Source: Bacillus sp. MYb209 (lineage in GTDB: Bacteria; Bacillota; Bacilli; Bacillales; Bacillaceae_G). From it: a DNA stretch of 64,000 nt. Where the stretch lies: NCBI RefSeq assembly GCF_002975175.1, contig NZ_PCNZ01000009.1, forward strand, positions 62,001 through 126,000, in the 5' to 3' direction. This document shows, one piece after another, positions 25,207 through 34,200 of the stretch; position 1 is the first letter of the stretch; every line of letters starts with the position of its first letter. The position numbers and the translations under genes are program-made. The notes under the pieces are model-generated. The model saw only the letters and a program-made list of their open reading frames with translations, was not told where the DNA came from and searched no databases.

Positions 25207-27076
25207 GATAGATCATAAATAACTTTGAAAATAAATCTTCTGTCGTTTCAGTAATTTTATCAAATATATCACTTTCACGATCTTCTTGCTCTTTTAACAT
25301 CTTAATTGTTTCACGCGCGTCTTCAGGGTAATCGGTAATGATACCATCCACGTTCAACTTATAATATGCCTTTAAACTTTCCATATCATTTACTGTCCAC
25401 ACGTAAATTGGTTTATTTAGCTTTCGCGCTTCTTTCACTAGGCGTTTATTTAACATATATTCTTCTGCTACATAGAAATCCGCCTGTACATTCTTTAAAT
25501 TAGCCCTGCTTGCAAACAATACATACCCTACTTTTATATCCGGATTTGCACGCTTAAACTCTTTAATAAGCGGGTAATGTAACGTTTGAATTACACATTG
25601 TTTCTCAAAATCGTTCTCTTTAATTGTTTTTAGTACTTTCTGTACGAAATCCTTCTCATTACCGTGAAGTTTCACTTCTATATTAAGTTTTATTTTGCCT
25701 TTTGCAAGCTTAATGATCTCATCAAGTGTACTTATTTGTCCCGAGAATCCATCTTGACTAAGAGTAAGCTCCCTTAGCTCATCCATCGTCAAATCTGATA
25801 CATGCACATTCGCATTCGCAAGACGTTTCAACTTCAAATCATGTATGACCGCTAGTTCGCCATCTTTCGTTTGCAAGACATCTATTTCAGCATAGTCTGC
25901 TTTTGCATCAATGGCACCTTGTACTGCTTCTTTCGTATTCTCTACACCTTTTGATATATATCCACGGTGCGCCATAATAATTGGTTCTTTATATGTGTTT
26001 GAAATAAAGGTCACAATGAAGGCAACGACCATTCCAGCAGTAATAATCCCCACGATATATACACCAATAAATTTCCAACGGTGTTTTTTGAAGAAACATT
26101 TATCTGCTTTTGTTTTTGAATAATCTAATCCTTCTTCTAATAAAACATCTTCAACCGAAACTTTCTGTAAGTATAATCTTGTTAACGCCATAATATAAAA
26201 CGGCGTCATAATGAAGCTAAATAAATACAATGTACTCGTTAAGAAGACCGAAATCGTCGACTCCGCTAACAGCGCAAATGTCCCTTCTGGGTTTGTAAAT
26301 TCGTATACTCCCCATAAACAGAGTAAATACACTCCTATAAACAAAAGAAAGACCATTCCTACAGAGATGAAAACTCCTACTAAAAAGAACAACACTTTAA
26401 AAAAGCTTTCTTTTACTAAGTTCGCACTTTTACGTGCTGCTATGCGGAATGGTTTTTCTTCTAAAACAATAATAGGTAAAACAAAAATCCAGCGAAGATT
26501 TAAATAAGCAACTACAGCAAAGAAAGCATAATAACCAACCTGACCCATTGTCGTCTTAAATAGTTCACCTGTAATAAAATTAGGAATTTGAATTTCAGGA
26601 ATCAATGCAGATTTATATCCCATACTTAATAGCGGTAATAACACAACTGCATACAACACAAATCCTGGTAAGCAATATGTAAAAAGAGAAGGTAAATACG
26701 TTACTGTTTTATACAAAATCGGACGTAATCTTACCTTTTGCCTTTTATGAGCGAAATACGAAATAATAATAAGCACTGCAAATTCTGTAAAAATAAGAAA
26801 CAATGCTAGTATCGATAAAATTACAATCGCCAAAATCCCATATGGTGTTTTCAAAAATGCTACTAATTCATCATTTGTCGCATTTGCATAACCACCAAAG
26901 TACAATAACTTATTGAAAACAATACCTAAGAGGGGGATAAACACAATTGCAGCTAACAATTTATAGACGAGCTGAAATGTTAACACATTCCAAAAAGCAA
27001 ATTGTACTGTTTGAAAGGAATGTCTCATTACTCCTGGTATAGATAGTCTTTTACGGTGTTGCATATATTCCTCCAC
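25193..27076 (-). CDS. Membrane-anchored glycerophosphodiester phosphodiesterase
   Basis: The 627-residue protein couples an N-terminal membrane domain (about 1-360, roughly eight to ten helices; the GDPD-associated membrane domain) to a C-terminal GDPD TIM-barrel (about 370-600). Active-site signatures are PIIMAHRGYISKGVENTKEA, DYAEIDVLQTKDGELAVIHDLKLKRL (catalytic E-x-D and H) and IKLNIEVKLHG; the barrel ends with VWTVNDMESLKAYYKLNVDGIITDYPE. It hydrolyses glycerophosphodiesters, or possibly lipid or teichoic-acid polymers, to glycerol-3-phosphate. The barrel probably faces outside. It is monocistronic. Confidence 0.88.
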   Translation of the reverse strand: MEEYMQHRKRLSIPGVMRHSFQTVQFAFWNVLTFQLVYKLLAAIVFIPLLGIVFNKLLYFGGYANATNDELVAFLKTPYGILAIVILSILALFLIFTEFAVLIIISYFAHKRQKVRLRPILYKTVTYLPSLFTYCLPGFVLYAVVLLPLLSMGYKSALIPEIQIPNFITGELFKTTMGQVGYYAFFAVVAYLNLRWIFVLPIIVLEEKPFRIAARKSANLVKESFFKVLFFLVGVFISVGMVFLLFIGVYLLCLWGVYEFTNPEGTFALLAESTISVFLTSTLYLFSFIMTPFYIMALTRLYLQKVSVEDVLLEEGLDYSKTKADKCFFKKHRWKFIGVYIVGIITAGMVVAFIVTFISNTYKEPIIMAHRGYISKGVENTKEAVQGAIDAKADYAEIDVLQTKDGELAVIHDLKLKRLANANVHVSDLTMDELRELTLSQDGFSGQISTLDEIIKLAKGKIKLNIEVKLHGNEKDFVQKVLKTIKENDFEKQCVIQTLHYPLIKEFKRANPDIKVGYVLFASRANLKNVQADFYVAEEYMLNKRLVKEARKLNKPIYVWTVNDMESLKAYYKLNVDGIITDYPEDARETIKMLKEQEDRESDIFDKITETTEDLFSKLFMIYPAAG

Positions 27077-27179
27077 ATTCTAAAACTATATTTGAGATGG
27101 ATTCCACATTTCCAATTTAAATCCATCTTTTTAATAATAATATATTCCGCTTAACATGAACACTCTTATACATATAATG

Positions 27180-27211
27180 AAAAAAGTGATGGCTAATCCC
27201 ATCACTTTTTT
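27180..27211 (-). terminator. Terminator of the fdh operon
   Basis: AAAAAAGTGATGG and CCATCACTTTTTT form a perfect stem beyond the DUF1641 gene. Confidence 0.9.
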
Positions 27212-27219
27212 CACTCACT

Positions 27220-27702
27220 CTATTTTTTCTCTAGTCCTTGGCCAAATGCTTTTAAGAAACTAAAACCGAATGTAATCGCCCTGTTGATATCTGGATCTTT
27301 TAATACCTTAAAGAAATCCATCACTTTTGTTTTCTTTCCGTTTTTCAGCTCATCCGTTGCAAATTGTAATCCATTGACTAAACTAGATGTTATTTGTTTC
27401 GTTATTTCTGGGTCCACTGAAGACAAAGCCTCTCCTGCCCCCATCATATTGTTTAATGCATTTTTTACTGGTTCACGATTTAATTGTTCAACAGCTATTT
27501 TTGAAACATCTTCTTTTGCAGCAAGCAAGCTAATCGCTGCATCTAAAATCCCAGCTTGTTGCAACTGCGCTAATAGCTGCATCGTCTCTTCTACTGCTTC
27601 CCGGTTTTTAGCTAGCTCAGTTAACAGTTCATCTGTTAATTGTTGTTTCTTTTCTTCTTCTGTTACAACCTTCTTTTGGATCAATGTAATTTCTTTTGCC
27701 AC
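27220..27702 (-). CDS. DUF1641 protein, formate dehydrogenase partner (YrhD-like)
   Basis: The 160-residue soluble protein is mostly helical (LTDELLTELAKNREAVEETMQLLAQLQQAGILDAAISLLAAKED) and ends AITFGFSFLKAFGQGLEKK, the pattern of DUF1641. In B. subtilis the homologue yrhD lies directly next to the formate dehydrogenase gene yrhE, as here (12-base gap, same strand). It has no cofactor motif, so a structural or accessory subunit role is likely. Initiation is at GTG behind GGAG. Its molecular function is not established. Confidence 0.82.
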   Translation of the reverse strand: MAKEITLIQKKVVTEEEKKQQLTDELLTELAKNREAVEETMQLLAQLQQAGILDAAISLLAAKEDVSKIAVEQLNREPVKNALNNMMGAGEALSSVDPEITKQITSSLVNGLQFATDELKNGKKTKVMDFFKVLKDPDINRAITFGFSFLKAFGQGLEKK

Positions 27703-27714
27703 TATCTCCGCCCC

Positions 27715-30657
27715 CTAATTCTGGTCCACAAGTGATACGTATTGTTTTCTTTGCCACTTTTGCTGAATTTCAACACCATTTTGTGGATGACGTTTTTTAT
27801 CTCTCGGGTTTGAAAATGGTAATGGGCGTTTTCCCTTTTCACGTAATACGCGCATTTTCACCATTGTTTGTTTATAAGCTGGTGTACACGTATAAATGTC
27901 TGTTGCTGTTCCTGTTAAAATATTAATTGCCTCTTCATTTACTGTCGCATGCATCGGTAAATATAACTCATTTCCTGTTACACGGTCTGTAACAAGCGCT
28001 TGCACTTTAATCTTTCCGTACGGTGATGCTAATTCTACAAGACCACCATCCTTCACATGGCGCTTCTCGGCAAGTTCAGGCGAAATTTCAACAAACACTT
28101 CAGAGATTTTAGATAAAATTCCAGCCGATTTATTCGTCATATTCCCTTCATGGAAATGCTCTAACATACGGCCGTTATTTAATAGTAAATCATACTCATC
28201 CGGTGCTACAACTGGCGGTACCCATTCATCTAATGATAAACGTGCTAGTTTGTCTGTGAAGTTAAATCCATCTACATATAATAACGGTGTGTCACTACCA
28301 TCATGGCTACCCCAACATAAACTATTCCAGCCTTCTAAACGGTCATACGTTGCTTGTGAGTACAACGGGGCAAGCGATGCAATTTCATCCATAATTTCAC
28401 TTGGACTTCCATAATTCCAATCTCCACCCAGTGCACGAGCTACTTTTTGTAAAATCCACCAATCTGGCTTAGAATCACCAAGTGGCTTCAATACTTCATA
28501 CAATCTTTGAATACGACGTTCTGTATTCGTAAACGTTCCTTCTTTTTCTAAGCTTGGTGCTGCCGGTAAAATAACATCAGCAAAACGAGCTGTTTTCGAT
28601 AAAAACATATCTTGAACAACGAGGAAGTCTAAATTCGATAAAATATGTTGCACATGGTTGGCATTCGAATCTACTAAAGCCATTTCTTCTCCCATAACAT
28701 ACATACCACGCAGTTTTCCTTCTTCCGCTGCAAGTAACATTGCGATATTATTTAATCCCGGTTCTTTCGGAATAGTAGTACCATATGCTTCTTCAAATTT
28801 CGCACGATGCACATCATCTGAAACTGCTTGATAACCCGGAAGCCAGTTCGGTAATGTTGCCATATCACAAGCGCCTTGTACGTTATTATGCCCGCGTAAC
28901 GGATACGCACCAGCACCAGGACGACGATAGTTACCTGTAACGAGAAGCAAATTTGAAATTGCTGCTGACGTTGTACTTCCTCCTGTATTTTGAGTTACAC
29001 CCATTCCCCAAAGTACACAAGTACCATCTGCTTCATATACCATACGAGCCATTTCTTTTAACTGAGCTTTAGAAATCCCTGTAATTCCCTCAGTATAATC
29101 AAGCGTATATTTTTCTAGCATTTTGCTATATTCATCAAAATTCTTTACATTTTCAGCTATGAACTTTTTATCGTGCCATTCTTGATCAATAATGTATTTC
29201 GTTATCCCAGCAAGCCATACATAATCCGTTCCTTGACTCGGGTGAACAAATATATCAGCACGCTCCGCCATTTCATGTTTACGAAGGTCTGCGACAATCA
29301 GTTTTTGTTCATGTAATTTATGAGCACGTTTCACTCTAGTTGCAAGTACAGGATGTCCTTCTGTTGGATTTGCACCAACAATAATAACAAGACCTGCCTC
29401 AGCAATATCTTTCACTGTTCCAGCATCTCCGCCCATACCGACAGTTTTAAATAAACCATCTGTTGCTGGAGATTGACAATAACGGGAACAGTTATCTACA
29501 TTATTTGTTCCATATATTTGACGAGCTAGTTTTTGCATAAGATAGTTTTCTTCATTTGTTACTTTTGAAGAAGAAATAAACCCAAACGCATCGCTACCAT
29601 ATTCTGATTTAATATGTTGCATATTAGATGCGACAACTTCAAGAGCCTCTTCCCATGAAGCCTCAACAAACATATCCCCTTGGCGAATTAACGGCTTTGT
29701 AATACGCTCTTCACTGTTCACAAAGTCCCATCCAAATTTTCCTTTTACACATGTGGAAATACCATTAACCGGTGCATCTGAAACAGGTTGCACTTTTAAA
29801 ATTTGACGATCTTTCGTCCATACTTCAAATGAACAACCTACACCACAAAATGTACAAACTGTTTTTGTCTTATTAATTTTCGTCTTACGCATCGCGGACT
29901 CTACTTCTGAAACTGCTAAAATACTGCTATATCCAGGCTCTACATCTTTTACAAAATCAATCATTGGATTTAGCACATCTGGTTTTAAACCAGTCATAAA
30001 TCCAGCTTCTCCTATCATCGTTTTTTCCATTAATGCATTACAAGGACAAACTGTTACACATTGCCCACAGCTAACACAAGACGAGTCATTTATACTCACA
30101 CCATTGTCCCAAATAACACGTGGACGTTCTAAACTCCAATCAATCGATAAAGTTTCATTCACTTGTAAATTTTGACATACTTCTACACATTGTCCACAAG
30201 CAATACATTGATTGGGATCATAACGATAAAAAGGATGAGACGTATCTACTTCACACGCACTTACTTTCGGTTCATATGGATATTTCTGTTCCTCAATTTC
30301 CATCATATGTACTGTATTATGGACTTTACAGTTACCATTATTGTTATCACATACTGTACAATACAATAAATGATTCTCTAATATTCGATCCATTGCCTCG
30401 GTCTGTGCCTCTTTAGCACGCTGTGATTGTCTTTCAATATGCATGCCCTCTTCTAACCTTGTTGAACAAGCACGCATTAACTTCCCATCTACTTCTACAA
30501 TACATGTATCACAAGTTTGAATAGGATCTACCTCTGGTACATGACAAATTTGAGGATGTTCTAAATCACTTTCGTTAAATAATTGAAGTATCGTCTTTTC
30601 ACCTGATGCGAAAAACTCTTTACCATCAACGGTTACACGGACTGTCTGCTCTGTCAT
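27715..30657 (-). CDS. NAD-type formate dehydrogenase, alpha subunit (molybdopterin, Cys form)
   Basis: The 980-residue protein has a 2Fe-2S domain (C38, C49, C52, C64), a NuoG-like His-Cys segment (C100, C103, C110), two 4Fe-4S clusters (C151-C161 and C194-C204), a further 4Fe-4S site (C268, C271, C275, C303) and a bis-MGD catalytic domain. The Mo ligand is a cysteine (C394 in RYCQSPATDG), at the place of selenocysteine in E. coli FdhF. It oxidises formate to CO2. ATG at 30657 follows GGAGAGGGG; an upstream in-frame ATG would overlap that RBS. The operon partner is DUF1641, and fdhD is divergent. Confidence 0.92.
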   Translation of the reverse strand: MTEQTVRVTVDGKEFFASGEKTILQLFNESDLEHPQICHVPEVDPIQTCDTCIVEVDGKLMRACSTRLEEGMHIERQSQRAKEAQTEAMDRILENHLLYCTVCDNNNGNCKVHNTVHMMEIEEQKYPYEPKVSACEVDTSHPFYRYDPNQCIACGQCVEVCQNLQVNETLSIDWSLERPRVIWDNGVSINDSSCVSCGQCVTVCPCNALMEKTMIGEAGFMTGLKPDVLNPMIDFVKDVEPGYSSILAVSEVESAMRKTKINKTKTVCTFCGVGCSFEVWTKDRQILKVQPVSDAPVNGISTCVKGKFGWDFVNSEERITKPLIRQGDMFVEASWEEALEVVASNMQHIKSEYGSDAFGFISSSKVTNEENYLMQKLARQIYGTNNVDNCSRYCQSPATDGLFKTVGMGGDAGTVKDIAEAGLVIIVGANPTEGHPVLATRVKRAHKLHEQKLIVADLRKHEMAERADIFVHPSQGTDYVWLAGITKYIIDQEWHDKKFIAENVKNFDEYSKMLEKYTLDYTEGITGISKAQLKEMARMVYEADGTCVLWGMGVTQNTGGSTTSAAISNLLLVTGNYRRPGAGAYPLRGHNNVQGACDMATLPNWLPGYQAVSDDVHRAKFEEAYGTTIPKEPGLNNIAMLLAAEEGKLRGMYVMGEEMALVDSNANHVQHILSNLDFLVVQDMFLSKTARFADVILPAAPSLEKEGTFTNTERRIQRLYEVLKPLGDSKPDWWILQKVARALGGDWNYGSPSEIMDEIASLAPLYSQATYDRLEGWNSLCWGSHDGSDTPLLYVDGFNFTDKLARLSLDEWVPPVVAPDEYDLLLNNGRMLEHFHEGNMTNKSAGILSKISEVFVEISPELAEKRHVKDGGLVELASPYGKIKVQALVTDRVTGNELYLPMHATVNEEAINILTGTATDIYTCTPAYKQTMVKMRVLREKGKRPLPFSNPRDKKRHPQNGVEIQQKWQRKQYVSLVDQN

Positions 30658-30955
30658 AGTTTCCCCTCTCCTTACAACCAACTGTACAACATAGTTATGA
30701 ATCCGTTTTCAAAACTGCGTTGCTTTACATATTTTTGCATTGCCATGTTGAAATACTCTTCTTTTGAAGTCGATTCTAGATGTTATAAGGTATAACTACG
30801 AAAGCTCGAAAATGTTACTATTCTACAGCTCTATTATATCGTACATATACAATAATAACCAAAATAATCTGTTATCTTCCTGCTAGTAGATGCTTTTATT
30901 TTTTCGATGTTTTATGATAAATATGGAGAAAAATACATATAAAGGGGAATTTAAT

Positions 30956-31762
30956 ATGGGGCCTATTCAAGAAACGTATACAATTGTACGCTACCAGTCT
31001 GGTACATTTTCAAAACAAACTGATGAGGTTGTTACAGAATCTCCTATTACAATTAAATTAAATAGCGAAGAATACGTAACAGTTGTATGCACTCCTAATT
31101 ACATTGAAGATATGGTAATCGGTTTTTTAATTTCTGAAGGAATTATTTCTTCTTATAAAGATATTGAAGAATTATGGATTCAAAAAGAAAACGGAATTGT
31201 TCATGTAAAATCATCAAAAATTAATCCGCTCTATCAAACTTTATATAATAAACGGTACGTAACTTCTTGTTGCGGGAAAAGTAGACAAGGTTTTGTTTTC
31301 GTCAACGATGCAGCAAAAGCAAAAAAGTTACATGATATACATATAACTATTACTCCGGAAGAATGTTTTCACCTAATGACTTCCTTACAACAATCTTCAA
31401 CTACATTTCGCCAAACGGGTGGTGTGCATAATACCGCTCTATGTGATCGAAAGAACATTCTTTTAGCAAGAATGGATATCGGAAGACATAATGCGCTAGA
31501 TAAAATATACGGTCATTGTTTACGAAACAATATATCTGTTCAAGGGAAAATCATTGCATTTAGTGGCCGTATCTCATCTGAAATTTTGTTGAAAGTTTCA
31601 AAAATTGGTTGCGAAATTGTTCTATCTAAATCAGCTCCAACTAAACTAGCTCTGCAACTCGCTCATGATTTAGGTATTACCGTAGTAGGCTTTATTCGAA
31701 ATGAATCTTGCAATATTTATACACATCCAGAACGAATTGATGGATACAAAATAAACGATTAA
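30956..31762 (+). CDS. fdhD: FdhD, formate dehydrogenase sulfurtransferase
   Basis: The 268-residue protein transfers sulfur from a cysteine desulfurase to the molybdenum cofactor of formate dehydrogenase. Visible motifs are VVTESPITIKLNSEEYVTVVCTPNYIEDMVIGFLISEG near the N-terminus, the cysteine loop YVTSCCGKSRQGF (about 95-107) and the C-terminal RMDIGRHNALDKIYG and GRISSEILLKVSKIG. ATG at 30956 follows AAAGGGG; earlier in-frame ATGs lack an RBS and conserved sequence. It is divergent from the fdh operon it serves, with about 300 bases between them. Confidence 0.92.
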   Translation: MGPIQETYTIVRYQSGTFSKQTDEVVTESPITIKLNSEEYVTVVCTPNYIEDMVIGFLISEGIISSYKDIEELWIQKENGIVHVKSSKINPLYQTLYNKRYVTSCCGKSRQGFVFVNDAAKAKKLHDIHITITPEECFHLMTSLQQSSTTFRQTGGVHNTALCDRKNILLARMDIGRHNALDKIYGHCLRNNISVQGKIIAFSGRISSEILLKVSKIGCEIVLSKSAPTKLALQLAHDLGITVVGFIRNESCNIYTHPERIDGYKIND

Positions 31763-31776
31763 ATACGTAACATAAA

Positions 31777-31806
31777 AAAATGACTCCTTTACAAAGGGGT
31801 CATTTT
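31777..31806 (+). terminator. Terminator of fdhD
   Basis: AAAATGACTCCTTT and AAAGGGGTCATTTT form a stem with one G-U pair. Confidence 0.85.
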
Positions 31807-32020
31807 AGTTATAAAAATGTAACATATTAAAAACTTGAATAGTTAATGAAGTTAATATATAATTTCATTACATAAATAAAATGACAACATAGTAGCATAA
31901 TCTTTTCATTCTTTTACAAATTAAGAAAGAATACTCACAGAATATATTTATAAAGTCAAACTACGCTTAATCTTATAACGTTAATAGATTAAATTTGGAT
32001 TAACCAAGGAGGTTACAACT

Positions 32021-32527
32021 ATGGAAATTCGCTTATTAACAACAGAGGATGCAGAAATATATTTAAAAGTTTGTATGGAAGGCTTAACGAAAAATCCTGA
32101 AGCTTTTAGCTCTTCTTACGAAGATGTTTTGAAACATGAAAACCCTGTCGCTGCCATGGCAAAACGATTAAGCAATCCGGATAAGTATACTCTAGGTGTC
32201 TTCAAAGATAATGATTTAGTCGGTATTGCTACTTTAGAAACAAAACCATTTATTAAACAAGAACATAAAGCGAAAATCGGTTCCGTTTTTGTTTCTCCAA
32301 AAGCGCGTGGCCTTGGTGCAGGACGAGCTTTAATTAAAGCAATTATTGAAAATGCCGATAAATTACATGTAGAACAGCTCATGCTCGATGTTGTTGCTGG
32401 AAACACTGCTGCCAAAAAATTATATGAGTCCCTTGGCTTCCAAACTTACGGCGTACAAGAACGTTCCTTAAAGCATAACGGCCAATATTGGGACGAAGAA
32501 CATATGGTTTTATTCTTAAATAATTAA
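32021..32527 (+). CDS. GNAT-family N-acetyltransferase, paralogue 1
   Basis: The 168-residue protein has the GNAT fold: MEIRLLTTEDAEIYLKVCMEGL at the N-terminus, IGSVFVSPKARGLGAGRALIKAI (about 89-111), the acetyl-CoA pyrophosphate loop R/Q-x-x-G-x-G/A, and LDVVAGNTAAKKLYESLGFQTYGVQERSLK. The acceptor is unknown. AGGAGG precedes the ATG. A close paralogue (35802-36314) lies 3.3 kb downstream and shares long identical stretches such as NPEAFSSSYED and KQEHKAKIGSV. Confidence 0.88.
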   Translation: MEIRLLTTEDAEIYLKVCMEGLTKNPEAFSSSYEDVLKHENPVAAMAKRLSNPDKYTLGVFKDNDLVGIATLETKPFIKQEHKAKIGSVFVSPKARGLGAGRALIKAIIENADKLHVEQLMLDVVAGNTAAKKLYESLGFQTYGVQERSLKHNGQYWDEEHMVLFLNN

Positions 32528-32546
32528 TAATTCAATATAACTTTTC

Positions 32547-32582
32547 AAAAGCATCTTCTTATTAATAAAGATGCTTTTTTTT
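32547..32582 (+). terminator. Terminator of GNAT paralogue 1
   Basis: AAAAGCATCTT-N10-AAGATGCTTTT followed by more T's. Confidence 0.88.
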
Positions 32583-32655
32583 ATTACAATAATGTAATTT
32601 TCATGTCACCTTTATCGATCGTTCCAATCCTTCCCATTCGTTATACTAAAAATAT

Positions 32656-32805
32656 AAAGTGAAACTTTAATCAATGGGGAGCTCCATCCCCCACTGATTA
32701 TTAGCCCACACCAATCGGGCTTTTATGGGCAGCCCGCCTCCCATCTAACTTCTTCGCATCCGCTAAATTTTGAGATGGGAGTCTTACTGCCCGTTAATTC
32801 GGGAT
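32656..32805 (+). repeat. bcr-like dispersed repeat, copy B1
   Basis: It begins AAAGTGAAACTTTAATCAAT and runs through CCCCCACTGATTATTAGCCC, ACCAATCGGGCTTTTA, GGGCAGCCCG, TGGGAGTCTTACTGCCCG and CGGGATAA, block for block like copy A at 4101-4237. A short internal stretch (ATCTAACTTCTTCGCATCC) differs from copy A. Confidence 0.82.
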
Positions 32806-32853
32806 AAAGTGAAACTTTACTCAGTGAGGAGGAACCATCTCCCGCTGATTATT
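32806..32853 (+). repeat. Partial tandem copy of the same repeat, B2
   Basis: AAAGTGAAACTTTACTCAGT...CCGCTGATTATTA repeats only the first third of the element, directly abutting copy B1. Confidence 0.75.
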
Positions 32854-32898
32854 AAATGAACGTATAGCATGCAATTGATATGTAGAGGAGAATGTAAC

Positions 32899-32988
32899 AT
32901 GAAACAAAACAAACAAGCTATCTTTTTAATATTTGCTGCAGCAATTGTAACTTCTGGACTGGCAATTCTACCTTGGTTTATTATATAG
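32899..32988 (+). CDS. Small single-pass membrane protein, 29 residues
   Basis: ATG at 32899 follows GAGGAGA (32885-32891) with a good spacer. The product begins MKQNKQAIFLIFAAAIVTSG and ends LAILPWFII: a short basic head then one hydrophobic helix. A strong terminator follows nine bases after the stop, supporting a real short transcript. I do not recognise the family. Confidence 0.7.
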   Translation: MKQNKQAIFLIFAAAIVTSGLAILPWFII

Positions 32989-32996
32989 AACACATT

Positions 32997-33037
32997 AAAA
33001 AAGCTTATTGCTTCTTAAGAAGCAATAAGCTTTTTTT
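32997..33037 (+). terminator. Terminator between two convergent small genes
   Basis: AAAAAAGCTTATTGCTTCTT and its exact complement form a near-continuous palindrome with T-runs on both strands, so it may serve both genes. Confidence 0.9.
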
Positions 33038-33040
33038 CTA

Positions 33041-33163
33041 TTATAAAATCCCGAAAAATTTATTTACACAACTTATCATAATAAGCATAGATACCGCAAC
33101 ACACATTACAATCGCATTACGATCTTGCTTTTCTTTTTGTAAAAGTTCTACTTTTTTACTCAT
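33041..33163 (-). CDS. Small single-pass membrane protein, 40 residues
   Basis: ATG at 33163 follows AAAGGGG with a 9-base spacer. The product begins MSKKVELLQKEKQDRNAIVM and continues CVAVSMLIMISCVNKFFGIL: a charged head and one membrane helix. It is convergent with the 29-residue gene, sharing the terminator. On the mRNA a hairpin plus T-run lies 20 bases before its RBS (33185-33255), suggesting attenuation. The family is unknown to me. Confidence 0.7.
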   Translation of the reverse strand: MSKKVELLQKEKQDRNAIVMCVAVSMLIMISCVNKFFGIL

Positions 33164-33184
33164 GTGTACAATCCCCTTTATATT

Positions 33185-33255
33185 AAAAAAAGTGTGAGAT
33201 AGGAAATTTTTCTTATCCGATGCGAGGTGAATACGAAAACCCTCTCTATCTCACA
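33185..33255 (-). terminator. Leader terminator (attenuator or sRNA end) upstream of the 40-residue gene
   Basis: On the minus strand TGTGAGATAG...CTATCTCACA enclose a 43-base loop and are followed by C and seven T's, then by the RBS of the small gene. A terminator in this place would stop transcription before the gene unless relieved, or would end a short RNA. Confidence 0.6.
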
Positions 33256-33273
33256 TACACAATAGAATGGAAT

Positions 33274-33309
33274 TGTCATTTTATAAATAAAATGACATGA
33301 CGTTATGTC
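33274..33309. promoter_or_regulatory. Two overlapping palindromes upstream of the leader
   Basis: TGTCATTTTAT-AA-ATAAAATGACA (33274-33297) is a perfect 11-bp-arm palindrome; GACATGACGTTATGTC (33294-33309) is a near-perfect one that shares four bases with it. Both probably mark a protein-binding control region. Confidence 0.55.
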
Positions 33310-33496
33310 GCAACATAGGGTATTTGTGTCGCTACGTTTTCTATTATAAAAAATAGTTGTGCAAAACTAGTGCATTTTTTATGTCAATTGCCCTGATTGA
33401 AGAAATCAGCCATCCATTCAATCACATAAAAAGAGTTTTTTATTATTTTCATGTAAACTATACAAGTAGAATGAATAGTTTGGGGTGCACAAGATT

Positions 33497-34168
33497 ATGG
33501 TAAAAATTTTATTAGTAGACGATGAAGAACGTATGTTACGATTATTAGATTTGTTCTTAAGCCCTCGTGGCTATTTTTGTATGAAAGCTAGTTCTGGCCT
33601 TGAAGCGCTAGAATTAATCGAACAAAAGGACTTCGATATTATTTTATTAGATGTCATGATGCCGAATATGGATGGGTGGGATACTTGCTATCAAATCCGT
33701 CAAATTTCCAACGTTCCAATTATTATGCTAACAGCTCGCAACCAAAATTATGATATGGTCAAAGGCCTGACCATAGGAGCAGATGACTATATTACAAAAC
33801 CATTCGATGAACATGTATTAGTCGCGCGAATCGAGGCTATATTACGTCGCACAAAGAAAGATGGCTTTGTTAGCTTCAATGGTATTGAGTGGGATAAAAC
33901 AAAACATACTGTTATAGTTTATAATGAAAAAATCTCACTAACTCCTATTGAATTTTCGTTACTCGGACTATTTTTACAAAATACAAACCGTGCCTACAGT
34001 CGAGACGATTTAATCGAAAAGATTTGGGGCTACCAAACAGACATCGAATACAGAACTATCGATTCACATATTCGTAATATACGGGATAAGTTACGCAAAA
34101 AAGGATTTCCAGTTGAAGATTACTTAGAAACTGTCTATAAAGTCGGATATAAATGGAAAAATGAATAA
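33497..34168 (+). CDS. OmpR-family response regulator
   Basis: The 223-residue protein has a receiver domain (ILLVDDEERMLRLLDL with the acidic pair, phosphoacceptor D in IILLDVMMPNMDGW near residue 51, IIMLTA and the lysine in DDYITKPF) and a winged-helix DNA-binding domain (about 125-222; LTPIEFSLLGLFLQNTNRAYSRDDLIEKIWG, TIDSHIRNIRDKLRK). GTG at 33485 could start four codons earlier, but ATG at 33497 has GGGGTG nine bases upstream. It is co-directional with the kinase 32 bases downstream. The regulon is unknown. Confidence 0.9.
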   Translation: MVKILLVDDEERMLRLLDLFLSPRGYFCMKASSGLEALELIEQKDFDIILLDVMMPNMDGWDTCYQIRQISNVPIIMLTARNQNYDMVKGLTIGADDYITKPFDEHVLVARIEAILRRTKKDGFVSFNGIEWDKTKHTVIVYNEKISLTPIEFSLLGLFLQNTNRAYSRDDLIEKIWGYQTDIEYRTIDSHIRNIRDKLRKKGFPVEDYLETVYKVGYKWKNE

Positions 34169-34200
34169 TTACTTTATATGAAATAAGGTATGGTGAGGAA

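Noticed and set aside
27896-28414. 172-codon plus-strand frame inside the formate dehydrogenase gene
   Set aside because: Antisense to conserved molybdopterin-domain sequence, serine/threonine-rich shadow without RBS.
27715-30681. Longer start for formate dehydrogenase at 30681
   Set aside because: Its codons contain the GGAGAGGGG that serves the ATG at 30657, where the conserved 2Fe-2S domain begins.
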